A stretch of DNA of 64,000 bases from the NCBI GenBank assembly GCA_019217005.1, contig JAHBNG010000028.1, positions 1-64,000 on the forward strand, given 5' to 3'. Every line of letters starts with the position of its first letter. Position 1 is the stretch's first letter. A program made the position numbers and the translations under genes. The stretch comes from Chloroflexi bacterium TSY (lineage in GTDB: Bacteria > Chloroflexota > Anaerolineae > Caldilineales > Caldilineaceae). A model generated the notes under the pieces. That model saw only the letters and a program-made list of their open reading frames with translations. It did not search any database and was not told the origin of the DNA. Below, piece by piece: positions 38,057 to 47,028 of the stretch.

Positions 38057-39668
38057 ATGAAAATTTTGGAATCCCAAATAGACCCAAATGACCCCGAATT
38101 TGCGACGAATCTGGCCCACAATCAGATTCTTGTTGAGGAGTTGAGAGCGAGTCTAGCCCAAGTGCGACAAGGGGGTGGGCCAAAATATAGGGAGCGCCAT
38201 ACGAGTCGCGGCAAGATCTTCGTGCGTGAACGAATCGATATGCTGTTGGATCCAGGAGCGCCTTTTTTGGAGCTTTCGCCTCTGGCTGCGTGGGAGCTAT
38301 ATGATGGCGATGCACCATGCGCGGGGGATCGTGACGGGAATCGGTCGTGTTTCGGGTCGCGAGTGTCTGATCGTAGCCAATGACGCCACCGTCAAAGGCG
38401 GTACCTATTTCCCAATGACGGTAAAGAAGCATCTCCGCGCGCAACAGGTAGCATTGGAGAATCGGCTGCCGTGCATCTATCTGGTTGATTCCGGTGGAGC
38501 GTTTCTTCCCATGCAGGACGAGGTCTTTCCGGATATCGATGATTTTGGTCGCATCTTCTACAATCAAGCGGCCATGAGTGCTGTGGGGATCCCACAAATT
38601 GCCGCTGTCATGGGCTCTTGTACAGCAGGTGGTGCATATGTACCCGCCATGAGCGATGAGGCCGTGATTGTAAAGGGAACGGGTACTATTTTTCTGGGTG
38701 GTCCGCCACTGGTGAAAGCCGCAACGGGCGAAGAAGTGAGTGCCGAAGAGCTAGGCGGTGCTGATGTACATACACGACTCTCTGGTGTGGCTGATCATTT
38801 TGCTGAAGATGACGCCCATGCATTGGAAATCGTGCGCGACATTTTGGAGACACTCCATACCCGCAAGCGGTTGGAGATGGATGTTCGTCCCCCCGAAGAG
38901 CCACTCTATGATCCATCTGAGCTCTATGGCGTGATTCCATCTTCATATCGAGTAGCCTATGATGTGCGAGAAGTGATTACACGGCTAGTGGATGGCAGTC
39001 GCTTTCGCGAATTCAAGGCCCGCTATGGAGAGACGCTGGTCTGCGGCTTTAGCCACATTCATGGCTACCCAGTTGGCATCATCGCCAACAACGGCATCCT
39101 CTTTAGCGAATCGGCCCTCAAAGGCACCCATTTCATCGAACTCTGCACCGCGCGGCGCATCCCACTGCTCTTTTTGCAGAACATTACCGGTTTTATGGTA
39201 GGCAAAGAGTACGAAGTCGGTGGGATTGCCAAAGATGGAGCCAAGATGATCCACGCCGTTGCCAATGCTCAAGTGCCCAAGCTCACCGTCATCATCGGTG
39301 GTTCTTTTGGTGCTGGGAATTATGGGATGTGTGGACGAGCCTATGGACCTCGTTTTTTATGGATGTGGCCCAATAGTCGTATCAGCGTCATGGGGGGCGA
39401 ACAAGCCGCCAATGTGTTGCTGACTGTCAAACAGGATCAGCTTGCACGACGTGGGGAGCCCCAACTAACGCCGGATGAACAGCGGACCTTTATGCAACCC
39501 ACGCTCGAAAAATATGAACACGAAGGCAGTCCCTACTACGCCGCGGCCCGTCTCTGGGACGATGGAATTCTCGACCCAGCCGAGACACGGACTGTTTTGG
39601 GGCTGGCGCTGTCGGCCTGTCTAAACGCCCCGGTTGATGAGACCCGATATGGTGTTTTTCGAATGTAG
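38057..39668 (+). pseudogene. acyl-CoA carboxylase carboxyltransferase subunit, frameshifted
   Basis: Carboxyltransferase beta subunit of the methylcrotonyl-/propionyl-CoA carboxylase type, transferring CO2 from biotin to an acyl-CoA. Features include [87 protein letters not shown] and [19 protein letters not shown]. The frame breaks at the GGGGG run 38323-38327; removing one G gives [17 protein letters not shown] and a 536-residue protein, the usual MccB size. Overall sequence style is closest to methylcrotonyl-CoA carboxylase. It is followed by biotin carboxylase after 12 bp. Confidence 0.88.
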
Positions 39669-39680
39669 GATTGAAAGTTT

Positions 39681-41213
39681 ATGTTCTCCAAAATCCTCAT
39701 TGCCAACCGCGGTGAAATCGCCGTCCGCATTATCCGTGCTTGCCGAGAAATGGGCATCGAAACCGTCGCCATCTATTCGGAAGCAGATGCAGCATCTCGC
39801 CATGTTTGGCTCGCTGATGAGGCCGTCCATATCGGCCCTGCGCCTCCTCAAGAGTCCTACCTTTGCAGCGACAAGATCGTGGCTATTGCCCGGCGGTTCG
39901 ACTGCAAAGCCGTACATCCGGGCTATGGATTTTTGTCTGAAAATGCTGATTTCGCCAAAGCAGTACTTGATGCGGATTTGAGTTTTATTGGTCCCAGCCC
40001 CGAGACCATTCGCATCATGGGGTCAAAGACAGCGGCGCGCGAGGCGATGGAGGGTGTAGGTGTGCCAGTCGTACCTGGCTACCAATCTAGCACTCAAAAT
40101 CACCATCAAAATCATGATGGAGATGAAGCTCTCAACAGAGCAGCGTACCGAATTGGCTATCCCCTATTGGTCAAGGCGGTGGCAGGCGGTGGTGGGAAAG
40201 GAATGCGAATCGTCTCAACCGAGAGTGAGCTGCCAAACGCCATTGCAGCGGCACGACGTGAAGCACAAAGTGCCTTTGGAAACGATGAGATTTTTCTAGA
40301 GAAGCTGGTCCAGAATGCGCACCACATCGAATTCCAGATATTCGGCGACAGAGAGGGAAACCTGGTCCATCTCTTTGAGCGTGAGTGTTCGATCCAGCGC
40401 CGTCATCAGAAGATCATTGAAGAGACACCTTCTCCTTTCCTGGATGATGATCTGCGGAATCGCATGGGAAATGCGGCGGTCGCAGCCGCGCAAGCAGTCA
40501 ACTATCTGAATGCTGGAACGGTCGAGTTTCTAGTCGATGAAGAACAGAATTTTTACTTTCTGGAGATGAATACGCGTCTACAAGTAGAGCATCCGATTAC
40601 CGAGTTGGTCACCGGTATTGATCTGGTCAAGCTGCAAATCGGTGTGGCCGCTGGACAACCATTGCCCTTTCGCCAATCAGATCTCATGCAGCATGGTCAT
40701 GCCATCGAGTGTCGCATCTACGCTGAGGATCCAGAGAATGACTTTCTCCCATCGATTGGAAAGCTGCAATTGGTCAAAGAACCAGATGGCCCGGGAATTC
40801 GGGTCGATTCGGGCGTTGCCAATGGTGATGAGGTTTCTCTGCACTATGATCCGATGCTGGCCAAGCTGATTGTCTACGGCATGAATCGCCAGGATGCCAT
40901 CCAAAAGATTGGGCATGCATTGGAGAATTATGTTGTATTGGGCGACATCGTCACAAATATCCCTTTTTTGCGTGCAGTCTGCACGCATCCAGCATTTCAA
41001 GAAGGCAGCACAACAACCGAATTCGTCGAACATCATTTTAGCGGTTGGAGCAACGAAGGCGCGCAAGTATCGGACGAAGTATTGGTCGCTGCAGCGATGG
41101 CGGATCTATTCGAACAGAGGGTTGATGATTTACATCAAGGAGAGCAATTAGAGACCGATCCATTCAGCCCGTGGCATAGTCGTAGCGGCTTTCGTCTGGG
41201 AGTCGCTTCATGA
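39681..41213 (+). CDS. acyl-CoA carboxylase biotin carboxylase subunit
   Basis: 510-residue ATP-grasp biotin carboxylase that carboxylates carrier-bound biotin. The N-terminal IANRGEIAVRIIRACREMGI, HPGYGFLSENADF, the glycine-rich KAVAGGGGKGMRIV loop, EMNTRLQVEHPITELVTGID and the C-terminal LAKLIVYG are all present. A His/Asn-rich insertion (STQNHHQNHDGDEA, residues about 135-150) precedes the ATP-grasp loop. Unlike the fused MCC alpha subunit (about 660 residues), the biotin carrier is a separate gene overlapping this stop codon by 4 bp (ATGA). Confidence 0.95.
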   Translation: MFSKILIANRGEIAVRIIRACREMGIETVAIYSEADAASRHVWLADEAVHIGPAPPQESYLCSDKIVAIARRFDCKAVHPGYGFLSENADFAKAVLDADLSFIGPSPETIRIMGSKTAAREAMEGVGVPVVPGYQSSTQNHHQNHDGDEALNRAAYRIGYPLLVKAVAGGGGKGMRIVSTESELPNAIAAARREAQSAFGNDEIFLEKLVQNAHHIEFQIFGDREGNLVHLFERECSIQRRHQKIIEETPSPFLDDDLRNRMGNAAVAAAQAVNYLNAGTVEFLVDEEQNFYFLEMNTRLQVEHPITELVTGIDLVKLQIGVAAGQPLPFRQSDLMQHGHAIECRIYAEDPENDFLPSIGKLQLVKEPDGPGIRVDSGVANGDEVSLHYDPMLAKLIVYGMNRQDAIQKIGHALENYVVLGDIVTNIPFLRAVCTHPAFQEGSTTTEFVEHHFSGWSNEGAQVSDEVLVAAAMADLFEQRVDDLHQGEQLETDPFSPWHSRSGFRLGVAS

Positions 41214-41731
41214 TACAGTTTCAGTATGAAGTTGGGGATGAACAGTTCACAGTCACCATCCATCCAAGCGACAAAGCCTATCAAATTACCATCGGCGAAC
41301 GCGTTTACCATGTTCAAGGTAATATGGATCCCAACGGAGAACTCAATCTGACGCTCAACGGCAAGCGATTCCGTGCCTACGCGTACAATGATGAAGACAG
41401 TGCGCAGTCTCAGCAACGCGCAGTTTGGATGCAAGGACGTGTGTGGACACTCGAGCGTCCGAGCAGTCAAACGCTCGCGGGTAGAGCTCAGCGGCGTCGC
41501 GACGCACAACCCAGAAGTGGTGCTTTAACAGCAACCATGCCTGGACAAGTACAACAGATCCTGGTTACAGAAGACGAGATGGTTTCACGGGGCGCTCCAC
41601 TGGTTATTTTGGAAGCCATGAAGATGGAAATGCGCGTGACGGCACCACAAGATGGACGGATTATCCGAATTCAGTGCAAGATTGGTGACGTTGTTGAGCG
41701 CGGTCAACTACTGATCGAAATGGGGGAATAG
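41210..41731 (+). CDS. biotin carboxyl carrier protein of acyl-CoA carboxylase
   Basis: 173-residue protein with an N-terminal beta-rich part like the BT linker domain of MCC/PCC alpha (QYEVGDEQFTVTIHPSDKAY ... RFRAYAYNDED) and a C-terminal biotinyl domain. The biotinylation site is EAMKMEM with Lys138. It starts within the stop of the biotin carboxylase gene, indicating translational coupling and that the pair equals a split alpha subunit. MaoC follows after 7 bp. Confidence 0.93.
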   Translation: MIQFQYEVGDEQFTVTIHPSDKAYQITIGERVYHVQGNMDPNGELNLTLNGKRFRAYAYNDEDSAQSQQRAVWMQGRVWTLERPSSQTLAGRAQRRRDAQPRSGALTATMPGQVQQILVTEDEMVSRGAPLVILEAMKMEMRVTAPQDGRIIRIQCKIGDVVERGQLLIEMGE

Positions 41732-41738
41732 AAGAAGA

Positions 41739-42191
41739 ATGGCAGGAAAATATTACGACGAACTCAGCGTGGGTGACGTCATCCAACACAGCTTGGGTCG
41801 CACACTCACCGAGATGGACAACGTCCTTTTTTCGGCGCTCACGATGAACACCCAACCACTCCATCTGAATGAGGATTTTGCCAATAAGCAGAGCCAGTTT
41901 GGACAACGTATTGTCAATGGGATTTTCACTTTGGGTTTGGCGGTTGGGATCACGGTTCCCGAATTGACCGAAGGAACAATCGTGGCAAACTTGGGCTACG
42001 AAAGCGTACGCCACCCACATCCACTCTTTCACGGGGATACGCTCTATGTAGAAAGCGAAGTGATCGAGAAACGCCCCTCCCGCTCCAAACCGGATCGGGG
42101 AATTGTGCGCTTTCGTCACATAGGGCGTAATCAGGATGGGGTGACTGTGATCGAATTTGAGCGGACGGCGCTTGTTTTGAGGCGTGAATAA
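41739..42191 (+). CDS. MaoC-family (R)-hydratase
   Basis: 150-residue hot-dog-fold MaoC-type acyl-CoA hydratase/dehydratase. Typical segments are YYDELSVGDVIQHSLGRTLTE, NTQPLHLNEDFA (with the hydratase Asn/His region), NGIFTLGLAVG and HPLFHGDTL. It is closely coupled to the carboxylase genes. In standard leucine degradation the methylglutaconyl-CoA hydratase is a crotonase; here a MaoC protein may fill that step or a mesaconyl/methylmalyl-type step. No HMG-CoA lyase is in the window. Confidence 0.9.
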   Translation: MAGKYYDELSVGDVIQHSLGRTLTEMDNVLFSALTMNTQPLHLNEDFANKQSQFGQRIVNGIFTLGLAVGITVPELTEGTIVANLGYESVRHPHPLFHGDTLYVESEVIEKRPSRSKPDRGIVRFRHIGRNQDGVTVIEFERTALVLRRE

Positions 42192-42212
42192 GAGGGGTAA
42201 GCGTTGAATGAC

Positions 42213-43121
42213 TCACTTGATATAGACAAAATTTCCATTCTTAAACACCCCCTCCGGACAATATCCCGGCGGCTGCGCCCCATCAATGTCCGTAAAGCCA
42301 TATTCTTTGGCCAGATATCCGGCACTCAATGCGTGTCCAGTTCGTTCCATAATGTTTGGGTCTGTGGCCAGAGCAACAACCGCACGTCCAACATAAAACG
42401 GACTTTCAGAGTTGGCAAAGTCAGGCGTTTTCTTGAGGGCATCGCGCCAGTTTTCTGCTGTCACACCAAATCCATCCAGGATCTCTTCGGATCGTAACCA
42501 ACCGGGTGTCAGAGAAACCGCAGCGACATTGTGGCTCTTTAATTCTTCTGACATGATGAAGGCCAAAAGAACAGTTGACACCTTGGAGAAGCTGGAGAAT
42601 AACCCACAACCATTGTAGCCTACATAATTGCCATCCGTGATTTCGACAATTAGTCCATTGCGATTCTCTACCATCAATTGAGCGCCATAATGATTTGTGA
42701 TGATGTGGGAGTGAACCCCAGTTTCTTGAACCGATAGGCCTTTTTGCAAATTACAGTCCCAAAATGGCTGAGCACTGTACCCTTGAACAACCCACTCAAC
42801 ATGCCAGTTTCCAGAGATGTTATTCACCAGGATATCGAGACGTCCTTGCTGTTCTTGGTGAACTCGCTCAAATAAGGCTTTAACCTGCGCTGGTTGTGTA
42901 TGGTCGACTTGCTGCCACAATCCGACCCCTCCATGCGCCGTCACCATTTCAGCCGTTTCTTCGATTGTTTCAGGACGGCCGATTTCAGAAGGGGATCCCT
43001 TGACGCTGCGCCCGGTACAGTAGACCGTTGCGCCCGCTTCGCCTAACATACAGGCAACGCCACGCCCAGCTCCGCGCGTTGCGCCCGTCACAACTGCCAC
43101 TTGATTCTTTAGAGACCGCAT
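42213..43121 (-). CDS. SDR-family oxidoreductase with altered catalytic Tyr
   Basis: 302-residue short-chain dehydrogenase/reductase. The Rossmann motif TGATRGAGRG (residues about 13-22) and NNISG are intact, and LTPGW closes the fold. At the catalytic Y-x-x-x-K site the sequence is LFSSFSKVS: the Lys is present, but the position four residues before it is Ser, not Tyr (codon TCC, one change from TAC). Activity may be lost or altered. The gene is convergent with maoC (22 bp apart). Confidence 0.88.
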   Translation of the reverse strand: MRSLKNQVAVVTGATRGAGRGVACMLGEAGATVYCTGRSVKGSPSEIGRPETIEETAEMVTAHGGVGLWQQVDHTQPAQVKALFERVHQEQQGRLDILVNNISGNWHVEWVVQGYSAQPFWDCNLQKGLSVQETGVHSHIITNHYGAQLMVENRNGLIVEITDGNYVGYNGCGLFSSFSKVSTVLLAFIMSEELKSHNVAAVSLTPGWLRSEEILDGFGVTAENWRDALKKTPDFANSESPFYVGRAVVALATDPNIMERTGHALSAGYLAKEYGFTDIDGAQPPGYCPEGVFKNGNFVYIK

Positions 43122-43362
43122 GTTTGTCCTCCAGTGAATGTTTCAATGTCAAACGCTGTTCAGACAAAAGTATAGAGCCTAAATGATGACGTCTAGTGTC
43201 ATATTGGAGCCACTGGGCTTGCAGCGAAAATGGAACATGTGTCTTGCGTGATGCGTGATACCAGATCAGAATATTGTCAGGCTGCAAGATTCTATTTCTC
43301 TCGTCGGACACTTGTTTTATTAGGATAGCCTAACCTGGCCAAGCCAGAACCCAAAGGCTAGG

Positions 43363-43429
43363 GTGACAAGATGACAAGGTGACTGGATAGAGCTCATCTT
43401 GTCATCCCTTCATCTCGTCATCTTGTCAC
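43363..43429 (+). repeat. family I repeat copy 2
   Basis: GTGACAAGATGACAAGGTGA ... CTCATCTTGTCATCCCTTCA then TCTCGTCATCTTGTCAC; matches 36620 and 52803. Confidence 0.65.
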
Positions 43430-43502
43430 GCTGACCAACTTCGTGCCCGATATGCAAGAAATCTTTTGTGAAGATTCCAAGAGGACGCCCAGATGATTAC
43501 TG

Positions 43503-43585
43503 AGGAATGACGATTAAATAACTCATCGATGTCATTCTCGAGTGAAACGAAGAATCTATCGATGAGTTATTTAGTTCCGAATCCT
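43503..43585 (+). repeat. family E repeat copy 2
   Basis: Core 43531-43557 between perfect arms AAATAACTCATCGAT / ATCGATGAGTTATTT and outer AGGAAT / AATCCT. The right end overlaps the stop codon of tag, so it may form that gene's transcript end. The remainder of 43122-43583 is gene-free. Confidence 0.75.
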
Positions 43586-44159
43586 AAAGAAATTGCCGAT
43601 ACTGATCATGGGTTGTCCACGGTGGATTTTGCGCCACAATCCGTCGATAAATGGGGCAGTCACGATCGTGGGCACCCGGCAGATAACCGGTGCTCAACAG
43701 AAATTCGTTCGTGATCTCGCCGCCAGTAAATTTGAAAGTTTTCTTAAAGAGCTTGACCCACTCTTCACGCGTGAGGGGAAAGTGGTGATCGAGCCAGGCT
43801 TTGAAGCTGCCATATTCTTGCTGGAGCTCCCGAATGCATTGTGCGTTGTGGATAGCAGCATTGACTTTGAGCTTGTTTCGGATGATCCCTGCATCACTCA
43901 GCAGTCGTTCCCGATCCGATTCGCCGAAATCGGCAACCTGATCGATGTCAAAATTTGCGTAGGCTCTGCGGAAGTTTGCTTCTTTGTTTAGAATCGTGGT
44001 CCATGACAAGCCAGCCTGATTGATTTCCAAAATCAGCCGCCCAAACAGCTCATTGTCGTCAGTGATTGGGAAACCGTATGCCGTATCATGATACGTGCGG
44101 TGTACGTTGGGTGATTCCATTTGTGCAACCACTTGGCAATAGGATTGTGGTGCGTCCAT
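43584..44159 (-). CDS. tag: DNA-3-methyladenine glycosylase I
   Basis: 191-residue Tag-family HhH glycosylase that excises 3-methyladenine in base excision repair. Core segments are LFGRLILEINQAGLSWTTIL, ANFRRAYANFDIDQVADF, AGIIRNKLKVNAAIHNA and TGYLPGAHDRDCPIYRR, the last holding the His-x3-Cys half of the zinc snap. The N-terminus is unusual: the first 15 residues differ from the usual RCxW start and YHDTAYG stands for YHDxEWG, so the other zinc ligands are uncertain. Stand-alone gene. Confidence 0.9.
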   Translation of the reverse strand: MDAPQSYCQVVAQMESPNVHRTYHDTAYGFPITDDNELFGRLILEINQAGLSWTTILNKEANFRRAYANFDIDQVADFGESDRERLLSDAGIIRNKLKVNAAIHNAQCIRELQQEYGSFKAWLDHHFPLTREEWVKLFKKTFKFTGGEITNEFLLSTGYLPGAHDRDCPIYRRIVAQNPPWTTHDQYRQFL

Positions 44160-44248
44160 TCGATTGTTTCTCCAAGTAGAAGCGACGAATTTATTTTAAC
44201 TTTGTGCGCGAGTGCGGCATATAGACGAGTGTAGTATATAATCCGTCT

Positions 44249-44977
44249 ATGCGCAAACGGTTTGTCACGCTGCTTATCACTGGTGCAGCTATTTTGATCG
44301 GCTATTGGACCGTCACCACTAATGTAAATGATGGTGGCTCTTTCCCCAATCTCTCTCGCATCATTCGTTTGCGTAGTTGGTTTAAGGATCCTGCTCGTTA
44401 CCCAGACTGGTCACTTTCTGTGGGTAGTCGATGCGGTGACGCTCTCATGCTCATCCCCACAACCGGTTATTTGGGCTTTGGTTGGGGCGATAGTTTCCGG
44501 CCAGGACATCGGCATTCAGGATTGGATATCTTTAGCCCGGATGGAGAGAACAATATAACGCCAATCGTAGCTGCTTATGATGGCTATTTAACCCGAGAGA
44601 GCGGATGGAGGAGTACAGTAATCATCCGTCATCCCGATTTTCCTCTCAGCGTGATGAATCCCGATCTGACAGACCAACAGATCTGGACTTATTACACTCA
44701 TATGGCTTCGAGCGACGGAACCGAATCCTATGTGGATAGCGCATTTCCACCAGGCACCCACGGGGTTTTTGTTAAAGCAGGCACGCTGCTGGGGAAGCAG
44801 GGGAATTGGTCGGGAAATCCCAATCGCTCGACTGGATTACATCTCCATTTCTCTGTGGTAAAATCGAAACCGGATGGTGGCTATCTAGATGAACGAGAGA
44901 TTCGCAATACATTGGAAGCCACACAGTTTCTTGGGCTGGTCGAGAATAAGTCGGGCATTTGGCGATGTGAGGATTGA
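44249..44977 (+). CDS. M23-family metallopeptidase (LytM domain)
   Basis: 242-residue secreted or membrane-anchored protein: signal/anchor segment FVTLLITGAAILIGYW at residues 4-19, then a LytM domain. Zinc-site motifs are complete: GHRHSGLDIFSPDG (H-x-x-x-D) and LHLHFSV (H-x-H). Such enzymes cut peptidoglycan cross-links; many also bind without cutting, but the ligands here are all present. A TATAAT lies about 20 bp before the start. No cotranscribed partner; divergent from tag. Confidence 0.88.
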   Translation: MRKRFVTLLITGAAILIGYWTVTTNVNDGGSFPNLSRIIRLRSWFKDPARYPDWSLSVGSRCGDALMLIPTTGYLGFGWGDSFRPGHRHSGLDIFSPDGENNITPIVAAYDGYLTRESGWRSTVIIRHPDFPLSVMNPDLTDQQIWTYYTHMASSDGTESYVDSAFPPGTHGVFVKAGTLLGKQGNWSGNPNRSTGLHLHFSVVKSKPDGGYLDEREIRNTLEATQFLGLVENKSGIWRCED

Positions 44978-45085
44978 GGCAAAGTAGATTTGTCGACTGC
45001 TTTATTGCGCGATATTAAGGCTATTCCAGAGAATTAATGTGGATGCGACGCATCTGTACCAAACACGAAGTGGGCGCTTCGCCTT

Positions 45086-45151
45086 CCACAGATGGACAGG
45101 ATTAACGAGGTTTACAAGAGAAAGTTTCTAGTCAATCCCGTCAATCTGTGG
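45086..45151 (+). repeat. 66-bp inverted repeat
   Basis: CCACAGATGGACAGGATT pairs imperfectly with AATCCCGTCAATCTGTGG. This sequence type recurs in many genomes as an intergenic palindrome (general impression). No gene in 44978-45213. Confidence 0.6.
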
Positions 45152-45213
45152 ATCGTTTAAAAATTGGATTCGCCTAAAAAGGTCATACTATAGATGTTCG
45201 GATAATGTTTTTC

Positions 45214-45368
45214 GGGGTGGTTCAAAATTAGGTTTACACTTTTGATATATAGACAAAAATCTATATGAGACCGTTTTCTCTCTGAGAACCGGCGAAATCA
45301 GAGAATATAAACGTTCTTTCTGTTTCTAAAAGTGTAAACCTATCTATCCAGCTAAAATGAACCACCCC
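45214..45368 (+). mobile_element. element B copy 4
   Basis: 155 bp with GGGGTGGTTCA / TGAACCACCCC ends and perfect 8-bp duplications TGTTTTTC (45206-45213, 45369-45376). Its interior is the most diverged of the four copies. Confidence 0.93.
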
Positions 45369-45451
45369 TGTTTTTCCACGCAATACAGTAGCTTGACAGG
45401 TAAATCTTTTCCTGAAAGGCTATATATTAGAAAGGTAAGGTTATTTCTCTT

Positions 45452-45793
45452 ATGCAACAAAAGACAGAAACAACAGTCTCGATCTCGTTGAAGAACTGGC
45501 AGTGGTTCCTGATGGGTGTTCTCGTAGCGCTCGTTCTCTTTGGAGGTGTGAGTGCTTGCTATCAGGGACGCAAGATTTCGCGTTGGACGGGGCGTCCAGT
45601 CCGTATTAACTTGCCCGCCGAGGTGACAAGCTATCAGCAAGTTGTGAGCATCTCGTTCCACAAAAACAGCAACGGTGAAACCATCAAGGATGTAACCTAC
45701 ATGGGAAGAGATGAGAAGTTACATAGTCAGGAATTCAACGATTGGGGTATTTTGCAAGGGGAGATTATTTGGGAAATTCAGGGGCGTGACTAG
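45452..45793 (+). CDS. small membrane protein of unknown function
   Basis: 113 residues, not recognised. One membrane helix (WFLMGVLVALVLFGGVSACY, about 29-48) follows a short polar N-terminus; the outer part is a small beta-rich domain (VVSISFHKNSNGETIKDVTY). It looks like a single-pass membrane protein with its C-terminus outside. Start ATG is preceded by only a weak Shine-Dalgarno. No functional clue from neighbours. Confidence 0.6.
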   Translation: MQQKTETTVSISLKNWQWFLMGVLVALVLFGGVSACYQGRKISRWTGRPVRINLPAEVTSYQQVVSISFHKNSNGETIKDVTYMGRDEKLHSQEFNDWGILQGEIIWEIQGRD

Positions 45794-45849
45794 ATGGAAA
45801 GAGTGGATAGGCCAGGCGATACATTGGCCCATCTGGGCTGAAGACAGCT

Positions 45850-46123
45850 GATCTTCGTGACCAACGAGTGTGTGAAATTCCAGACCCGTTTGTACATCCC
45901 AGATTCTGGCCGTGTGATCACTGCTGACAGTAACAGCGCGGGTTTCACCTGGACTAAAGAACGCAGATGTGACCGTATTTCTGTGGCTGGCGAAGATGTC
46001 GAGTTGCTGACCTGTTACCACATCCCAGACCGTGGCAAATCCATCATTACTGCTGGTGACGACCCGTGAACCATCTAGGCTGAAACGTGCATCCGTCTGT
46101 AATTTACTTTTGAAATGGCCTTA
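45850..46123 (-). pseudogene. WD40-repeat gene remnant
   Basis: On the minus strand about two and a half WD40 repeats are readable: DARFSLDGSRVVTSSNDGFA-TVWDVVTGQQ and TSAFFSPGETRAVTVSSDHT-ARIWDVQTG. An in-frame stop lies directly upstream, and homology ends at about 45850, where the frame runs antisense to the small membrane protein. WD40 proteins normally have seven or more repeats, so this is a fragment. It lies 24 bp downstream of the ECF sigma gene, its probable former operon partner. Confidence 0.75.
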
Positions 46124-46146
46124 ACGGCGTTAAGAATCAGCACTCT

Positions 46147-46857
46147 CTAAAAGGTGGGCTCCAAACCCTCGTTCATCACCAATTGACGCATCTGTTGTTT
46201 GGCACGATAGACCAAGATATGAACTGTATTGGGTGTCACTTTGAGATCGGCGGCAATATCTTTGGCCTTTTCCCCATCGACAACTCGTCGAATCAATGCC
46301 AATCGATAGCGTTCAGGCAGCTTATTCATACACGATTGGAGCAGTTCGTGAGTCTGTCCTTGAACAACGGATGCGTATGGCGAAGGCAATCCTTGATCTT
46401 GGGTCGAGATTGTGCAAACCTCAGAGATTCGCTCCTGTCTCTGCCAACCGACTTTGCGCAGTTCAGAACAGAGCTGGTTGCATACGATCTGTGCTGCCCA
46501 AGAGGTGAACCGGCCTGAGGCGCGATAGCTGGACAATAGCGCATACTCGTCGCGCACGAGCTTTTCCATAAAATCCTGCACCGCGTCTTCGGCCAGAGAA
46601 GCGATCTCCTCGTTTGGAAGCTGGCTCAACATCTGTAGGTTCTCGCGGCGTTTGTTCAAGTAATTATAAGCAACGACAAATAAATAATTTGCCAAATCTC
46701 TATGTGCCTTGATCTGAACGTTCTCATGATGAGTGTTGGACAACTCCTCGACCCATTCTTGATTCGACCTTCGAGCCCTTTTCCTTTGCGGTTCATCTGA
46801 ACAAGGCGTATCCACTGTGCTGCACTCCAACTGAGCCTGGTCCCGCGGCAAAAACAA
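46147..46857 (-). CDS. ECF-type RNA polymerase sigma factor
   Basis: 236-residue sigma-70-family factor. Region 2 is visible around LANYLFVVAYNYLN and EDAVQDFMEKLV and FTSWAAQIVCNQLC. Region 4 (LPERYRLALIRRVVDGEKAK, VTPNTVHILVYRAKQQMRQL) forms a helix-turn-helix. A basic Ser/Arg-rich N-terminal extension of about 40 residues precedes it. No anti-sigma factor is adjacent; the downstream WD40 remnant may be what is left of a regulator or target. Confidence 0.88.
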   Translation of the reverse strand: MFLPRDQAQLECSTVDTPCSDEPQRKRARRSNQEWVEELSNTHHENVQIKAHRDLANYLFVVAYNYLNKRRENLQMLSQLPNEEIASLAEDAVQDFMEKLVRDEYALLSSYRASGRFTSWAAQIVCNQLCSELRKVGWQRQERISEVCTISTQDQGLPSPYASVVQGQTHELLQSCMNKLPERYRLALIRRVVDGEKAKDIAADLKVTPNTVHILVYRAKQQMRQLVMNEGLEPTF

Positions 46858-47028
46858 CTTTCTGAAGGGGGATTCATAAGCGTTTCTCCTAGTTTAATTT
46901 GTTTATATCTGACGAATCACTAGCAAATAATCATGCGTGTGGGTGACGCATTTATACTGGATATTCTAACACGATTTGCCTAGTGATTGATTGAAGTTTG
47001 GCTGAAGAAGCGCTGAAGGGGTTATGTG

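Noticed and set aside
41135..42119. Antisense frames over the biotin carrier and maoC genes
   Set aside because: Shadow frames of two certain genes with conserved motifs on the plus strand.
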